Of a stretch of DNA of 64,000 nucleotides, positions 35,816-45,162 are shown piece after piece. The stretch is from Bacteroidia bacterium. GTDB taxonomy: Bacteria > Bacteroidota > Bacteroidia > Bacteroidales > Azobacteroidaceae. Below the pieces are notes generated by a model. It was not told the origin of the DNA. It did no database searches and saw only the letters and a list, made by a program, of their open reading frames with translations. Each line of letters opens with the position of its first letter. The stretch's first letter is position 1. The DNA lies in NCBI GenBank assembly GCA_025999255.1, contig BNXB01000002.1, forward strand, positions 1 to 64,000, read 5' to 3'. The position numbers and the translations under genes were made by a program.

Positions 35816-36804
35816 TGAAACGACTCGTTTTATGGGTAATTCCGGTAATGATGATCCTGAGTTGTCAAAAAAAACAGGAGTATTATTTGTCCCAGGGTGA
35901 AATATTCCATACTTCTTATCATATAAAGTACGAGTACAAGGAGCCTCTTGGAAAACAAATTCAGGTGGTTTTAGATAGTTTTGACTTATCGTTGAATCCT
36001 TTCAATGAGAAATCCGTTATCAGTAAAGTCAATAATAACCAACCGATAGAGGTTGACGATTTTTTTGTAACTGTTTTTAACAAAGCGCAGGAGGTCTCGG
36101 AAGTTTCAGGTGGGGCGTTTGACATTACCTGTGCTCCTCTCGTAAATTTGTGGGGCTTTGGATTCGATAAAACTGACAGTGTAACGCCGGAAATAATAGA
36201 CAGTATAAAATCCTTTGTGGGATACCGGAAAGTTCATCTTGTCGGGCGTAAAATAGTTAAGGACGATCCCCAGATCATCTTGAATGCGTCGGCTATTGCT
36301 AAAGGTTATTCCTGTGACGTGGTGGCTGAACTTTTGGAATCTTATGGAATTAAGAATTACATGATTGAAATAGGGGGTGAAGTTTGTGCAAAAGGTAAAA
36401 ATCCGAATGGAGTTTGTTGGAAAATTGAAATCACCAGGCCTGATGACGACCGGAGCGGATTGAAAAAAGATCGATTCGTCGTGTTGGGGTTATGCGATCG
36501 CGCATTGGCTACTTCGGGTAATTACCGGAATTTTTATATCAAGAACGGTAAAAAATATGCGCATACAATTGATCCCTTCTCCGGATATCCTGCAGAAAAT
36601 GAAATGCTTAGCGCAACGGTCATAGCGCCGGACTGTATGACTGCTGACGCTTATGCCACGGCTTTTATGACGCTCGGATTGGAAAAAGCGTGCGCCATTG
36701 GAGATAACATTCCCGAATTGGTTTATTATTTTATATTCAGTGATGAAGAAGGAAATCTCGGCGTAAAATATTCTTCGAATATGGAAAAATATATAATGCA
36801 ATGA
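35815..36804 (+). CDS. apbE: FAD:protein FMN transferase, lipoprotein
   Basis: About 329 residues. It attaches FMN covalently to threonine of periplasm-facing flavoproteins such as Nqr or Rnf subunits. The N terminus is a lipoprotein signal peptide (MMILSCQKK). Family motifs: SLNPFNEKSVISKVN near 60, SGGAFDITCAPLVNLWGFG near 97, LNASAIAKGYSCD near 160, and the C-terminal HTIDPFSGYPAENEMLSATV with the metal-binding Asp-x-x-Ser/Thr type residues in MTADAYATAFMTLG. The ATG at 35815 overlaps the guaA stop. Confidence 0.94.
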   Translation: MKRLVLWVIPVMMILSCQKKQEYYLSQGEIFHTSYHIKYEYKEPLGKQIQVVLDSFDLSLNPFNEKSVISKVNNNQPIEVDDFFVTVFNKAQEVSEVSGGAFDITCAPLVNLWGFGFDKTDSVTPEIIDSIKSFVGYRKVHLVGRKIVKDDPQIILNASAIAKGYSCDVVAELLESYGIKNYMIEIGGEVCAKGKNPNGVCWKIEITRPDDDRSGLKKDRFVVLGLCDRALATSGNYRNFYIKNGKKYAHTIDPFSGYPAENEMLSATVIAPDCMTADAYATAFMTLGLEKACAIGDNIPELVYYFIFSDEEGNLGVKYSSNMEKYIMQ

Positions 36805-36888
36805 CCATTTAACTAAAAAAATCACTTTTTTCGTTTTTTAATCACAACAAATAGTTATATCGCCGCTGTAAATTACCTGATTTCGGGG

Positions 36889-36920
36889 ATTGTATAGCGA
36901 TTACACGACTTGTACTTTTG
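36889..36920 (+). promoter_or_regulatory. Bacteroidota-type promoter of the imelysin cluster
   Basis: TTG at 36890-36892, a 20-base spacer and TACTTTTG at 36913-36920. RNA would start near 36926, about 24 bases before the ATG at 36950. I see no convincing Fur-box palindrome in 36805-36949. Confidence 0.65.
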
Positions 36921-36949
36921 TCGCGTTAAATTTTATTTTAAAAAAAAGT

Positions 36950-38209
36950 ATGAACGTTAATATAAAAGTCATTCTCTTTCTAAGCGTAATACTCATTTCT
37001 TCGGCCGCTTTTGCGCAAACAGATAGTACGGAATACAAGCATTTCCGTTTTGGTGGTTACGGCGAAATACTTTTCCAACGGATGAACTATGGGGCAGACC
37101 GCTATAAAGATCCTTCAGGTGCGCCGCGTGAAAATCGCGCCTACATTTCCATTCCGCGTACGATTTTTGCGCTGGATTATAAATTTCGTGATGATATTGT
37201 TCTCAGTACGGAAATCGAATTTGAATACGGAGGCACCGGTACGGCAATGGAACTTGAGTATGACGAGGCAGGCGAATACGAAATGGAAGTGGAAAAAGGC
37301 GGCGAGGTGGCTTTGGAACAATTTCACATCACCAAGCGCTTCGCGTCCTGGTTTAATATCCGTGCAGGACATTTCATTGTTCCGGTCGGATTGACTAATG
37401 CTCACCACGAACCGATATTTTTCTTTGGCGCTACACGCCCTGAAGGCGAAATGACTATTCTCCCCTGTACATGGCATGAGACGGGGCTTTCCGTTCTTGG
37501 CACATACAAAGGTTTAAAGTACGAAGTAATGATTGTTAACGGTTTAGACCCTAATGGTTTTTCGTCTTCCAACTGGATACAAGGCGGTAAACAGGGTATT
37601 TTTGAGACTGCTGTGATGACAAGTCCCGCTTACGCAGGCCGGTTGGAATATACGCCGGTTAAAGGCTTGCGGCTGGGAGTTTCGGGCTACTACAATAAAA
37701 CGGCAAAAAATGCAAGTATTCCCCAAAAAACGGCAGGTATTGATGCTACGGTGTCTATCGGTTCGGTTGATTTGCAATATCAGAGCAAAAATGCAGTCGT
37801 GCGCGCTAATTTCGTGTACGGACATCTCACGGATGCGTTGCGCCTCAGCCAAATCAATAGGAATATCTCTAAAGCTACGCAGTTTGCCCGTACGCCCATT
37901 GCCGAAAATGCGTTGACGTACGCTTTCGAGGCAGGATATAATGTATTATCATTTTTTAGATCAAAACAAAAATTAATGCCTTTTGTGCGTTACGAATATT
38001 ATAACAGCGCTGAAAAAGTCCCTGCCGGAATGTCTGAAATGCCCATCAATAAAAGGACCGTTTTTACTGTCGGAGCGAGCTACGCGCTTTTGTCAAACTT
38101 ACTGCTGAAAGCTGATTACAATATTCGCCGGTTGGATAACGATAACTTTAACCGCGAAAATACGTTTGGCATTGCGGTGGCATACACGGGTTGGTTTATT
38201 CGGAAATAA
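36950..38209 (+). CDS. Porin-like outer membrane protein, first of the imelysin cluster
   Basis: About 419 residues. A signal peptide ending AAFAQTD is followed by alternating amphipathic strands throughout; FRFGGYGEILFQRM opens the barrel, and the C terminus ends with aromatic IAVAYTGWFIRK. The segment EQFHITKRFASWFNIRAGHFIVPVGL (residues about 124-149) is typical of phosphate-selective or carboxylate porins. An acidic loop (LEYDEAGEYEMEVEKGG) may be a cation-attracting surface. ATG 36950 is chosen because an upstream ATG at 36890 lies in the promoter. It is the first gene of a six-gene plus-strand run. Confidence 0.85.
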   Translation: MNVNIKVILFLSVILISSAAFAQTDSTEYKHFRFGGYGEILFQRMNYGADRYKDPSGAPRENRAYISIPRTIFALDYKFRDDIVLSTEIEFEYGGTGTAMELEYDEAGEYEMEVEKGGEVALEQFHITKRFASWFNIRAGHFIVPVGLTNAHHEPIFFFGATRPEGEMTILPCTWHETGLSVLGTYKGLKYEVMIVNGLDPNGFSSSNWIQGGKQGIFETAVMTSPAYAGRLEYTPVKGLRLGVSGYYNKTAKNASIPQKTAGIDATVSIGSVDLQYQSKNAVVRANFVYGHLTDALRLSQINRNISKATQFARTPIAENALTYAFEAGYNVLSFFRSKQKLMPFVRYEYYNSAEKVPAGMSEMPINKRTVFTVGASYALLSNLLLKADYNIRRLDNDNFNRENTFGIAVAYTGWFIRK

Positions 38210-38238
38210 CAGATCAATAATCAATAAATAACATTCAA

Positions 38239-39390
38239 ATGAAAGCAAACAATAAATTTTTTTATTTACTTACATTATTCGCAAGCGTAATGATGGTTTC
38301 TTGCAGTGACAAGGATGATCCCACAGGAGAAGACGAAGACGGTTATGGATATGAGTTCGGTAACGTTATCAAAACTTATGTCGATGACGTGATTATTAAT
38401 ACCTACATTGAGATGAAAGATGATGTGACTGCTCTTTATGAGTCTGTGGAAGAATATGTCGAAAACCGTTCTCAAAATAATTTGAACAATGTATGTGCTC
38501 AATGGCGTGCGATGCGTATTCCCTGGGAACAAAGCGAAGGCTTTCTCTTCGGGCCTGCCGCACTTTTGAGTTTAGATCCGTCACTTGATTCGTGGCCCCT
38601 TGATAAAGGAAGTATCGATCGTGTTTTGAGCGGTTCGGACGAAATTGACGCTGACCGTATTGCTTCTCCGAATGTTCACGGTTTCCACGCCATCGAATAT
38701 CTTATTTTTGCCGGTGGAAATCCGAAAACTACTCCACTGAGTGACCGCGAATTGGCATACCTGCAAGCTGCTGTCGAATATCTGCGCAACGATACTTACC
38801 AGCTTTATGCTAACTGGGTGGGTGCGGACAACGTCAGCAAAGAAGTTGCCGAAGCGTTGGAAGAAGCGGAAATTGATGTACAGTTTAATTTCTCGGAGCA
38901 ATTTAAAAACGCCGGTAAGGCAGGCAGTACTTTCCTTTCGCAAAGCGACGCCATCGACCAGATTATCGACGGCTGCGTCGATATTTCTTCGGAAGTCGGA
39001 GCGCAAAAGATTGGCGGGCCTTACAATACGGCAAAAGTGAATTACGAGCAAGCGGTGCTTGAAGTGGAGTCTTGGTATAGTTTCAATTCGCTCGACGATT
39101 ACCATAACAATGTTATCAGTATTCGTAATTCCTATTTCGGAGGACGTGGAAAAACGGCTGCAAACGCTTCGCAACACAGCATATCCGCTTTCGTGAAAAG
39201 TAAAAATGCGTCGCTCGATCAAGAGATAACCAATGCTATCGAAACGGCTATCAATGCCATTGACGGTATCACGCCCAAACCTTTCCGTAATGCTATTCAA
39301 GGAGGTAAAAATTCTACGATTGACAATGCTATGGATGCTTGCGGGAATTTGGAACGTGTTTTGGAGAAAATTAAAACACTCAGAAATTAA
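38239..39390 (+). CDS. Imelysin family lipoprotein (M75-like)
   Basis: A 383-residue lipoprotein (signal peptide ending MMVSCSDK). The imelysin fold is shown by WEQSEGFLFGPAAL near 95, HGFHAIEYLIFAGG near 149, containing the conserved GxHxxE motif, and the C-terminal helical half with SVVD-like VKSKNASLDQEITNAIE. Imelysins (also EfeO/IcmP relatives) are iron-regulated envelope proteins proposed to bind metal; proteolytic activity is not supported by structures. It precedes a di-haem oxidoreductase gene by 5 bases, a partnership known from other bacteria. Confidence 0.92.
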   Translation: MKANNKFFYLLTLFASVMMVSCSDKDDPTGEDEDGYGYEFGNVIKTYVDDVIINTYIEMKDDVTALYESVEEYVENRSQNNLNNVCAQWRAMRIPWEQSEGFLFGPAALLSLDPSLDSWPLDKGSIDRVLSGSDEIDADRIASPNVHGFHAIEYLIFAGGNPKTTPLSDRELAYLQAAVEYLRNDTYQLYANWVGADNVSKEVAEALEEAEIDVQFNFSEQFKNAGKAGSTFLSQSDAIDQIIDGCVDISSEVGAQKIGGPYNTAKVNYEQAVLEVESWYSFNSLDDYHNNVISIRNSYFGGRGKTAANASQHSISAFVKSKNASLDQEITNAIETAINAIDGITPKPFRNAIQGGKNSTIDNAMDACGNLERVLEKIKTLRN

Positions 39391-39395
39391 TTAAA

Positions 39396-40796
39396 GTGCG
39401 TAAAATTATCATTTTATTCTTTTCCGTTTTATTCGTCGCTTGTACAAACGACGAACCTGAAATGATCCTGAAACCAAACGGAAAAGTGGCATTACCTGCA
39501 GAATTATCGGCAGGTAATGCTACGGTATTTATGACCAGTATCAGAGCTTACGACACGCCGGCGCCGTGGGTTACGGGTACATTGCTCGACCGTTTTTTAC
39601 ATGGTGACAAGCTTTATGACGATCCCCGTACCTCCGACCAGAATGATCCGGCAGTGGGGGGATTGGGGCCCTTGTATGTAGGCTTTTCGTGCGGTAGTTG
39701 TCACAACAATGCCGGGCGTACCTATCCTTCGTTGTTTTCGGATGGCGGTAGCGGAAAAGGATTTTCTTCGCAGTTAGTTTATATTACGAGAAAAAATGGA
39801 AAATTCTTCCGTCAATATGGACGTGTATTGCACGACCAGGCTATTGTAGGAGAAAAGGCGGAAGGAAAACTCAAAGCCACATTTGAAGAAAAAGAATACT
39901 CTTTTCCCGACGGCGAAAAATACTCGCTTATCACCCCTCATTACAGTATCAGTGAATGGTATGCCGACAGCATCAGACCGGAAGACCTGATTATCGACGT
40001 GCATGTCCCGTTACGCCACGTCGGTATGGGACAAATCATGGCGCTCGACGTGGACCAACTTCGCCGTCTTGCCGCGCAAAGCAATTATCCCGAATATGGT
40101 ATTTCGGGTAGATTAAGTGTTATAACCGAAAGAAACAAGCAATACGTCGGTGTCGGCGGTAACAAAGCTCACCACGCTGATTTGACCGTTGAACTCGGTT
40201 TTTCTTCCGACCTGGGAGTTACCAGCGATCGCTATCCTCTCGAAGTGTGCGAAGGACAATCCCAAAACATAGGTTACAGTCATTACGGCATACAAATTTC
40301 TACCCGCGACATGGAAGATGTCGATTTGTATATGAGTACGCTCGGCGTACCTGCCCGGCGGAATGTGAACAACGCCTTAGTGAAACGGGGAGAGGAAAAT
40401 TTTTACAAAGCCAAATGTCATCTTTGCCATACGCCTACGCTCCATACGCGGCAAAACGCCCCCGTGTTGCTCAACGGCACGCGCCTTCCCTGGCTCTGCA
40501 ATCAAACCATACATCCGTACAGCGATTTCCTGCTGCACGATATGGGTAAGGGTCTGGACAACCATGTACCCGCCGGTTCGGCTTACAGTTACGAATGGCG
40601 TACCACCCCTCTCTGGGGTGTCGGTTTGCAGGAAACAGTGAACGGACACACACATTTCCTGCACGACGGCAGAGCGCGAAACCTTGTCGAGGCAATTATG
40701 TGGCATGACGGTGAAGGCGCTGTATCGCGTGAAATTTTTCACCGTATGAATAAAGAAGATCGCGATGCTTTAGTTACTTTTTTGAATAGTCTTTAG
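39396..40796 (+). CDS. Di-haem oxidoreductase (DHOR/DUF1111), lipoprotein
   Basis: A 466-residue lipoprotein with a GTG start (39396) and signal peptide ending LFVACTND. Two haem c sites are visible: CGSCH near 109 and CHLCH near 341. The C-terminal landmarks LHDMGKGLD, EWRTTPLWGVG and FLHDGRARNLVEAIMWH define the putative di-haem peroxidase family PF06537. It should be periplasmic, membrane-anchored and redox active; the electron donor and acceptor are unknown. Its position directly after imelysin suggests oxidation or reduction of imported metal or of an iron carrier. Confidence 0.92.
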   Translation: MRKIIILFFSVLFVACTNDEPEMILKPNGKVALPAELSAGNATVFMTSIRAYDTPAPWVTGTLLDRFLHGDKLYDDPRTSDQNDPAVGGLGPLYVGFSCGSCHNNAGRTYPSLFSDGGSGKGFSSQLVYITRKNGKFFRQYGRVLHDQAIVGEKAEGKLKATFEEKEYSFPDGEKYSLITPHYSISEWYADSIRPEDLIIDVHVPLRHVGMGQIMALDVDQLRRLAAQSNYPEYGISGRLSVITERNKQYVGVGGNKAHHADLTVELGFSSDLGVTSDRYPLEVCEGQSQNIGYSHYGIQISTRDMEDVDLYMSTLGVPARRNVNNALVKRGEENFYKAKCHLCHTPTLHTRQNAPVLLNGTRLPWLCNQTIHPYSDFLLHDMGKGLDNHVPAGSAYSYEWRTTPLWGVGLQETVNGHTHFLHDGRARNLVEAIMWHDGEGAVSREIFHRMNKEDRDALVTFLNSL

Positions 40797-40815
40797 GAAT
40801 GAAGAAAATGAAAGA

Positions 40816-42039
40816 ATGAAAAAAATGAAGAGAATATTTGTTTTAATTTCCATGTTGTTTATTCTTCTTGTTGCACAATCGCAGGAAAAAGACGACAAAT
40901 ATATTGAAAGTGGCGTAATACCGCTTACCGGGAAAAAAGGGTTCAACTTTGAAACCCGTGTGGGTGACTTAACGATCAAACCTTTTGTGCTGGTACAAAC
41001 TTCCGCCAAGCTAAATTATTATGACGACGAAGGTCTCGATCTTGCCGATCAGGACAATATTGCTAACAGCGGCTTTGAAGTGGGTAACGCTTTGATTGGT
41101 TTTGCGGGAAAAGCATTTGATAAACTGACTTTTAACCTTACGCTTAATGCTGCACAGAGTGGGGACGCGCTCCTTCAGCAGGCATGGGTGGAGTTGAACC
41201 TGAGAGATGAAATGCGTTTTCGCGTCGGAAAGTTCAAAACACCTTTTGCACAAGCGTATTTGGTAACACTTGGCGAAACACTTTTCCCTGCCTTGCCACT
41301 CTCGCTTACCACACCGGTGAATATTCCTTTTTCGCTCAATTCGGTCAATCCTAACTTTGCCACCGGTTTCGATCTCGGGGTACAGATGCATGGCGTTCTT
41401 TCCAAAAAATGGGAATACCGTCTCGGCATTTTCAACGGCACGGGTATTGGAGTGAACGCCGCACGGAAAACCTTGAGCGACGACCTGGGTATTCCTTCTT
41501 TGCTTTATGCCGCGCGTTTCGCTTATATGCCCAAAGGCAATATTCCCACACATCAGGGCAGTCCTTCCGATTTGAATAACAATAAATGGCTGGTGGCTCT
41601 CTCGACTTCATACAACGTGGAAGCCAACTGGCAGGCAAGTAACGATTTCCGTGCAGGATTGGAATTTTCGTGGCTTATCAATCGTTGGTATCTGAGCGCT
41701 GAGGCTTATTATCTGAGTATGAAATTTGTGGAACGTCAGAATATCTCGCCTCTTTATCAGTTTATCGGAGGATACTTACAGGGAGGTTATTTCTTTACAG
41801 ACAAGATACAACTGGCGATGCGTTACGACCTTTTCGACCGTAACTCCACACGTACCGACGGTTATTTGAATGCGCCTGCCATAGGGTTCAATTATTTCCT
41901 TGCGGGATATAACCTGAAATTACAAGCGATGTATCAATATCTCGGCAAGTGGGGACACACCGACCAGATAGAGCGCGACAATGATGATCTGGGTATGGCG
42001 CAACACTCGGCGCAGGTGATGTTGCAGTTTTCGTTTTAA
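40816..42039 (+). CDS. Porin, phosphate-selective porin O/P-like, second of the cluster
   Basis: A 407-residue outer-membrane barrel. Signal peptide ending LLVAQSQEK, then KKGFNFETRVGDLTIKPFVL and the typical WVELNLRDEMRFRVGKFKTPFAQ segment near 122, repeated amphipathic strands and a C-terminal QVMLQFSF with the terminal Phe recognised by BAM. It differs from the first porin in this cluster but is of the same general type. Two porins flanking an imelysin/di-haem pair suggest one shared substrate or two halves of an uptake route. Confidence 0.88.
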   Translation: MKKMKRIFVLISMLFILLVAQSQEKDDKYIESGVIPLTGKKGFNFETRVGDLTIKPFVLVQTSAKLNYYDDEGLDLADQDNIANSGFEVGNALIGFAGKAFDKLTFNLTLNAAQSGDALLQQAWVELNLRDEMRFRVGKFKTPFAQAYLVTLGETLFPALPLSLTTPVNIPFSLNSVNPNFATGFDLGVQMHGVLSKKWEYRLGIFNGTGIGVNAARKTLSDDLGIPSLLYAARFAYMPKGNIPTHQGSPSDLNNNKWLVALSTSYNVEANWQASNDFRAGLEFSWLINRWYLSAEAYYLSMKFVERQNISPLYQFIGGYLQGGYFFTDKIQLAMRYDLFDRNSTRTDGYLNAPAIGFNYFLAGYNLKLQAMYQYLGKWGHTDQIERDNDDLGMAQHSAQVMLQFSF

Positions 42040-42057
42040 TAAAAGAATAACAGTAAT

Positions 42058-42762
42058 ATGATACGATACTCAATCCTTTTTGCCTGTCTTTTACTCATTT
42101 CCTGCGATAGCGGTGACATCTATCCCGAAGAAAAACGCATTGAAGAAATGAAAATGAGTGTCAATGCCGTTTTTCATTTTGAGAATGATGAAGCATTTCC
42201 GCAAAATTATCGTATTATTTGGGGTGCATTTGTCGGCACATCGCCCTATCCGCTTGTCTGTGAGGTTGTTGGGAAACCTACGGCAAAGACGTGGCGCGCC
42301 GCTTCTCTACAAACTGTTCCGAAAGGAACAACCCATATGGCATTGGCATTAGTGGAAAAAAACGAGAACAAAGTAAAGTACGTCTTTAAGAAATTTTTTC
42401 CGGATAATTCTTCTACGGAAATGAATATCTCGGAAACGATCGATTTGGCGACATTCGAACGTGTGCAGGCGCAGGTTTTCACGCCCCAGTGCATTCAGTG
42501 CCATGGTGCGGGAGGACTTGCCGCAGGTTTGGATCTGACGGAGGGGAATGCTTATTCGAATTTGGTGGGTGTACCATCCAATGCAGACAATTCGCCCAAA
42601 AACCGTGTTACAAAATACAATCTTCAGAACAGTTTCCTGCTTGACGTACTAACTACTCGCCCGCCGACCGTTACGACCAACCACACCACGCTCTCTACAC
42701 TTGATGCCAATGATGACGTAAATTTGATTAGGACTTGGATTATGTCGGAAAATGAGGAATAA
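42058..42762 (+). CDS. Mono-haem c-type cytochrome lipoprotein
   Basis: A 234-residue lipoprotein (signal peptide ending LLISCDSG). One haem c motif, CIQCH, lies near 141, followed by HGAGGLAAGLDLTEGNAY, a pattern typical of small cytochrome-like domains of the planctomycete/Bacteroidota type. The N-terminal 120 residues look like a beta-sandwich (NYRIIWGAFVGTSPY). It ends with a helix carrying WIMSENEE. As a neighbour of the di-haem oxidoreductase it is a natural electron partner. I do not know a specific family name. Confidence 0.78.
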   Translation: MIRYSILFACLLLISCDSGDIYPEEKRIEEMKMSVNAVFHFENDEAFPQNYRIIWGAFVGTSPYPLVCEVVGKPTAKTWRAASLQTVPKGTTHMALALVEKNENKVKYVFKKFFPDNSSTEMNISETIDLATFERVQAQVFTPQCIQCHGAGGLAAGLDLTEGNAYSNLVGVPSNADNSPKNRVTKYNLQNSFLLDVLTTRPPTVTTNHTTLSTLDANDDVNLIRTWIMSENEE

Positions 42763-42768
42763 AAAATA

Positions 42769-43914
42769 ATGAAATATACAACTTTAATATTGAACGATTT
42801 ATTCGTTAATATTCGTTTGTCTTCTTTTGAAAAAGAAAATGCAGGCGAATATCATGCCGTTATTGAGTGTAATGATACGCTTTTGAAAGCCGAAAAACAG
42901 TATGATAATATTGAAACCGCACTGAAACATCTCGCTGAAAAAATTTTGCCTTGCAAGGCAACGCTTGTGCTGAAACGTTGGTTTGTAAGCGACGCCTTCA
43001 ACCACAAAGCATTCCTAAAAAATGAAAAAGAGAAGAATGTAGCCGTTTCCATTGTACAGCAACCGCCGTTGAGCGGTTCAAAAACGGTGTTATGGGCGTA
43101 TTTCGTGGAAAATACGCAAGTAAGTAATAACGGCGAAAACGCTGTTGTAATGCAACGTTCCGCCTATCGCCATCTGTTTGATATGCAACTTTATAGCCAT
43201 AACAATGACGAGTTTGCACAAACTGAAGAAATTTTCAACAATTACACTAACAAGTTGAAACAGCAAGGTTGCACGCTTGGAGACAATGCCATTCGAACGT
43301 GGATTTTCGTACAAGGCGTAGATACCCGCTATGCCGGTATGGTTGAAGCCCGCAAGCTACATTTTTACGAACAGGGATTGACTGAACGCACACATTACAT
43401 CGCCAGTACAGGCATCGAAGGCAAGTACATTCACCCGGAGATCACCGTATTGATGGACGCCTATGCGGTGGCGGGTATCGGCGACGAACAAATTACCTAT
43501 CTCAAAGGCTCAAGCCACCTTAATCCCACACACGAATACGGCGTAACTTTCGAACGGGCTACTGCAGTCGATTATGGCGACCGGCGCCATATTTTCGTAT
43601 CCGGAACAGCGAGTATTGATAACAGTGGTAACATTCTTCATCCGCTCGATATAGGCAGGCAAACCGAACGCACCCTTGAAAACATTAACGTACTCCTTCG
43701 CGAAGGAGGTGCGACGATGACGGACATCGCTCAAATGATTGTCTATCTGCGTGATACTGCCGATTATAGCGCTGTTTTATTGTGTCTGGATGAAAAATAT
43801 CCTGATATTCCCAGAATCATCGTTTGGGCGCCTGTTTGTCGTCCGGGTTGGCTGATTGAAATTGAATGTATTGCAGTCAAAGAAATGGAAAATCAACGTT
43901 ATGCAACTTTTTAG
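42769..43914 (+). CDS. Tandem Rid/YjgF-like protein, chorismatase-like layout
   Basis: A 381-residue cytoplasmic protein without signal peptide. The C-terminal third reads as a Rid (YjgF/YER057c) domain: RRHIFVSGTASID near 279, DIGRQTERTLENINVLLREGG near 297 and ITDIAQMIVYLRD-like ATMTDIAQMIVYLRD near 318. The central part (NAIRTWIFVQGVDTRYAGMV near 178) resembles a degenerate second Rid fold, a layout also seen in FkbO/Hyg5 chorismatases. Rid proteins hydrolyse reactive enamine/imine intermediates; chorismatases cleave chorismate. The role beside envelope redox proteins is unclear. It is the last gene of the run, convergent with proB. Confidence 0.72.
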   Translation: MKYTTLILNDLFVNIRLSSFEKENAGEYHAVIECNDTLLKAEKQYDNIETALKHLAEKILPCKATLVLKRWFVSDAFNHKAFLKNEKEKNVAVSIVQQPPLSGSKTVLWAYFVENTQVSNNGENAVVMQRSAYRHLFDMQLYSHNNDEFAQTEEIFNNYTNKLKQQGCTLGDNAIRTWIFVQGVDTRYAGMVEARKLHFYEQGLTERTHYIASTGIEGKYIHPEITVLMDAYAVAGIGDEQITYLKGSSHLNPTHEYGVTFERATAVDYGDRRHIFVSGTASIDNSGNILHPLDIGRQTERTLENINVLLREGGATMTDIAQMIVYLRDTADYSAVLLCLDEKYPDIPRIIVWAPVCRPGWLIEIECIAVKEMENQRYATF

Positions 43915-43924
43915 CCTGAATTAA

Positions 43925-45010
43925 TTATTGCTCCAGGTACAGGTAATCGTAATGTATGATAGGCTTATTCCCTTTTTGTCCGATTAATTCTTTTGTCTTT
44001 AAACTATCGAATCCAACGCGGCCGACACCCAACTGAATACCGGAGTCATCGAAAATTTTGACAATATCATCTTTTTCGAAAATACCTTTTACTTCTATAA
44101 TACCTACCGGAAGCAGGGAACTGGCCTTTTCTCCAAACAGAGCTTGTTTAGCTCCCTGATTGATGTAAATTTCTCCTTTTGCAAAACTATCGGAATGGGA
44201 GATCCATTTTTTTACCCCTGAGATACCTTTAGCTGATGGCAAAAAACGGGTACAAACTGCTGTCGAACCTTTTTTAACTAATTCAGGGAGTATATTTTCT
44301 TTTTTCCCATTAGCAATGATCACTTCGATTCCTTCGTCGGATACTTTCCGTGCTATACGGTATTTTGTAATCATCCCGCCCCTGCCGAATGATGACCTGG
44401 AGGTTTGTATGTAGTCCGAAAGGTCTTTTTGTGACGGTTCGACCACAGGGATAATTTCTGATTTGGGATCGTCCGGCGATCCGTTGTATATCCCCTCTAC
44501 GTTACTCAGGATAATTAGAGCTTCCGCATTCATCATAGCAGCAATCATGCCTGAAAGTTCATCATTATCGGTAAACATCAGTTCCGTTACGGAGATGGTA
44601 TCATTTTCATTCATAATGGGAATGACTTTATTTTCCAGCATTACACTCATACAATTTTTCTGGTTGAGGTAATGACGCCGGGTTCCCAGGCTTTCTTTGG
44701 TGGTCAATACTTGTCCGCAGGCGATTCCATGTTCTTTGAAAAAATCATAATACCGATTGATTAATTTGGCTTGTCCTACGGCCGAATATAGCTGGCGTGA
44801 AGACACATTATCCAATTTTCCTTTGACCCTAATTTCACTTTTTCCCGAAGCCACGGCGCCGGATGAAATCAGAATGATTTCAATTCCTTTTTTATGTAAT
44901 TCCGCAATCTGGTCAACCAGTGCCGATATTCTCGTCAGGTCCAGTGTCCCGTCTTTCCGGGTCAACACATTGCTCCCTATCTTGATTGCTATTCTTCCGA
45001 ATCTGAACAT
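43925..45010 (-). CDS. proB: Glutamate 5-kinase with PUA domain
   Basis: A 361-residue enzyme that phosphorylates glutamate at the gamma carboxyl, the first step of proline synthesis. AIKIGSNVLTRKDGTLD at the start, LISSGAVASG near 48, FTDNDELSGMIAAMM near 146 and FGRGGMITKYRIARKV near 213 form the amino-acid-kinase domain; residues from about 275 form the C-terminal PUA domain (GEIYINQGAKQAL). No proA or proC gene is adjacent in this window. Confidence 0.95.
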   Translation of the reverse strand: MFRFGRIAIKIGSNVLTRKDGTLDLTRISALVDQIAELHKKGIEIILISSGAVASGKSEIRVKGKLDNVSSRQLYSAVGQAKLINRYYDFFKEHGIACGQVLTTKESLGTRRHYLNQKNCMSVMLENKVIPIMNENDTISVTELMFTDNDELSGMIAAMMNAEALIILSNVEGIYNGSPDDPKSEIIPVVEPSQKDLSDYIQTSRSSFGRGGMITKYRIARKVSDEGIEVIIANGKKENILPELVKKGSTAVCTRFLPSAKGISGVKKWISHSDSFAKGEIYINQGAKQALFGEKASSLLPVGIIEVKGIFEKDDIVKIFDDSGIQLGVGRVGFDSLKTKELIGQKGNKPIIHYDYLYLEQ

Positions 45011-45162
45011 TTCTTGTAATATTTTTTTATTATACTATTATTTTTAAAAAGACACTAAAAATATCTTTATGAATTGTCTCAATATATTCCTTATCATTCT
45101 ATTAAATTTTTCATGGTGTAAAGATATGATAAATTGTCAAAACTTGTAAATTTTGTTTTATT

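Noticed and set aside
36805-36949. Fur-box-like palindrome before the imelysin cluster
   Set aside because: I looked for a GATAATGATAATC-type repeat and found no convincing match, so iron control is not claimed from sequence.
38581-39300. 239-codon frame on the minus strand across the imelysin gene
   Set aside because: It lies wholly opposite a well-supported gene and has no family features or promoter.
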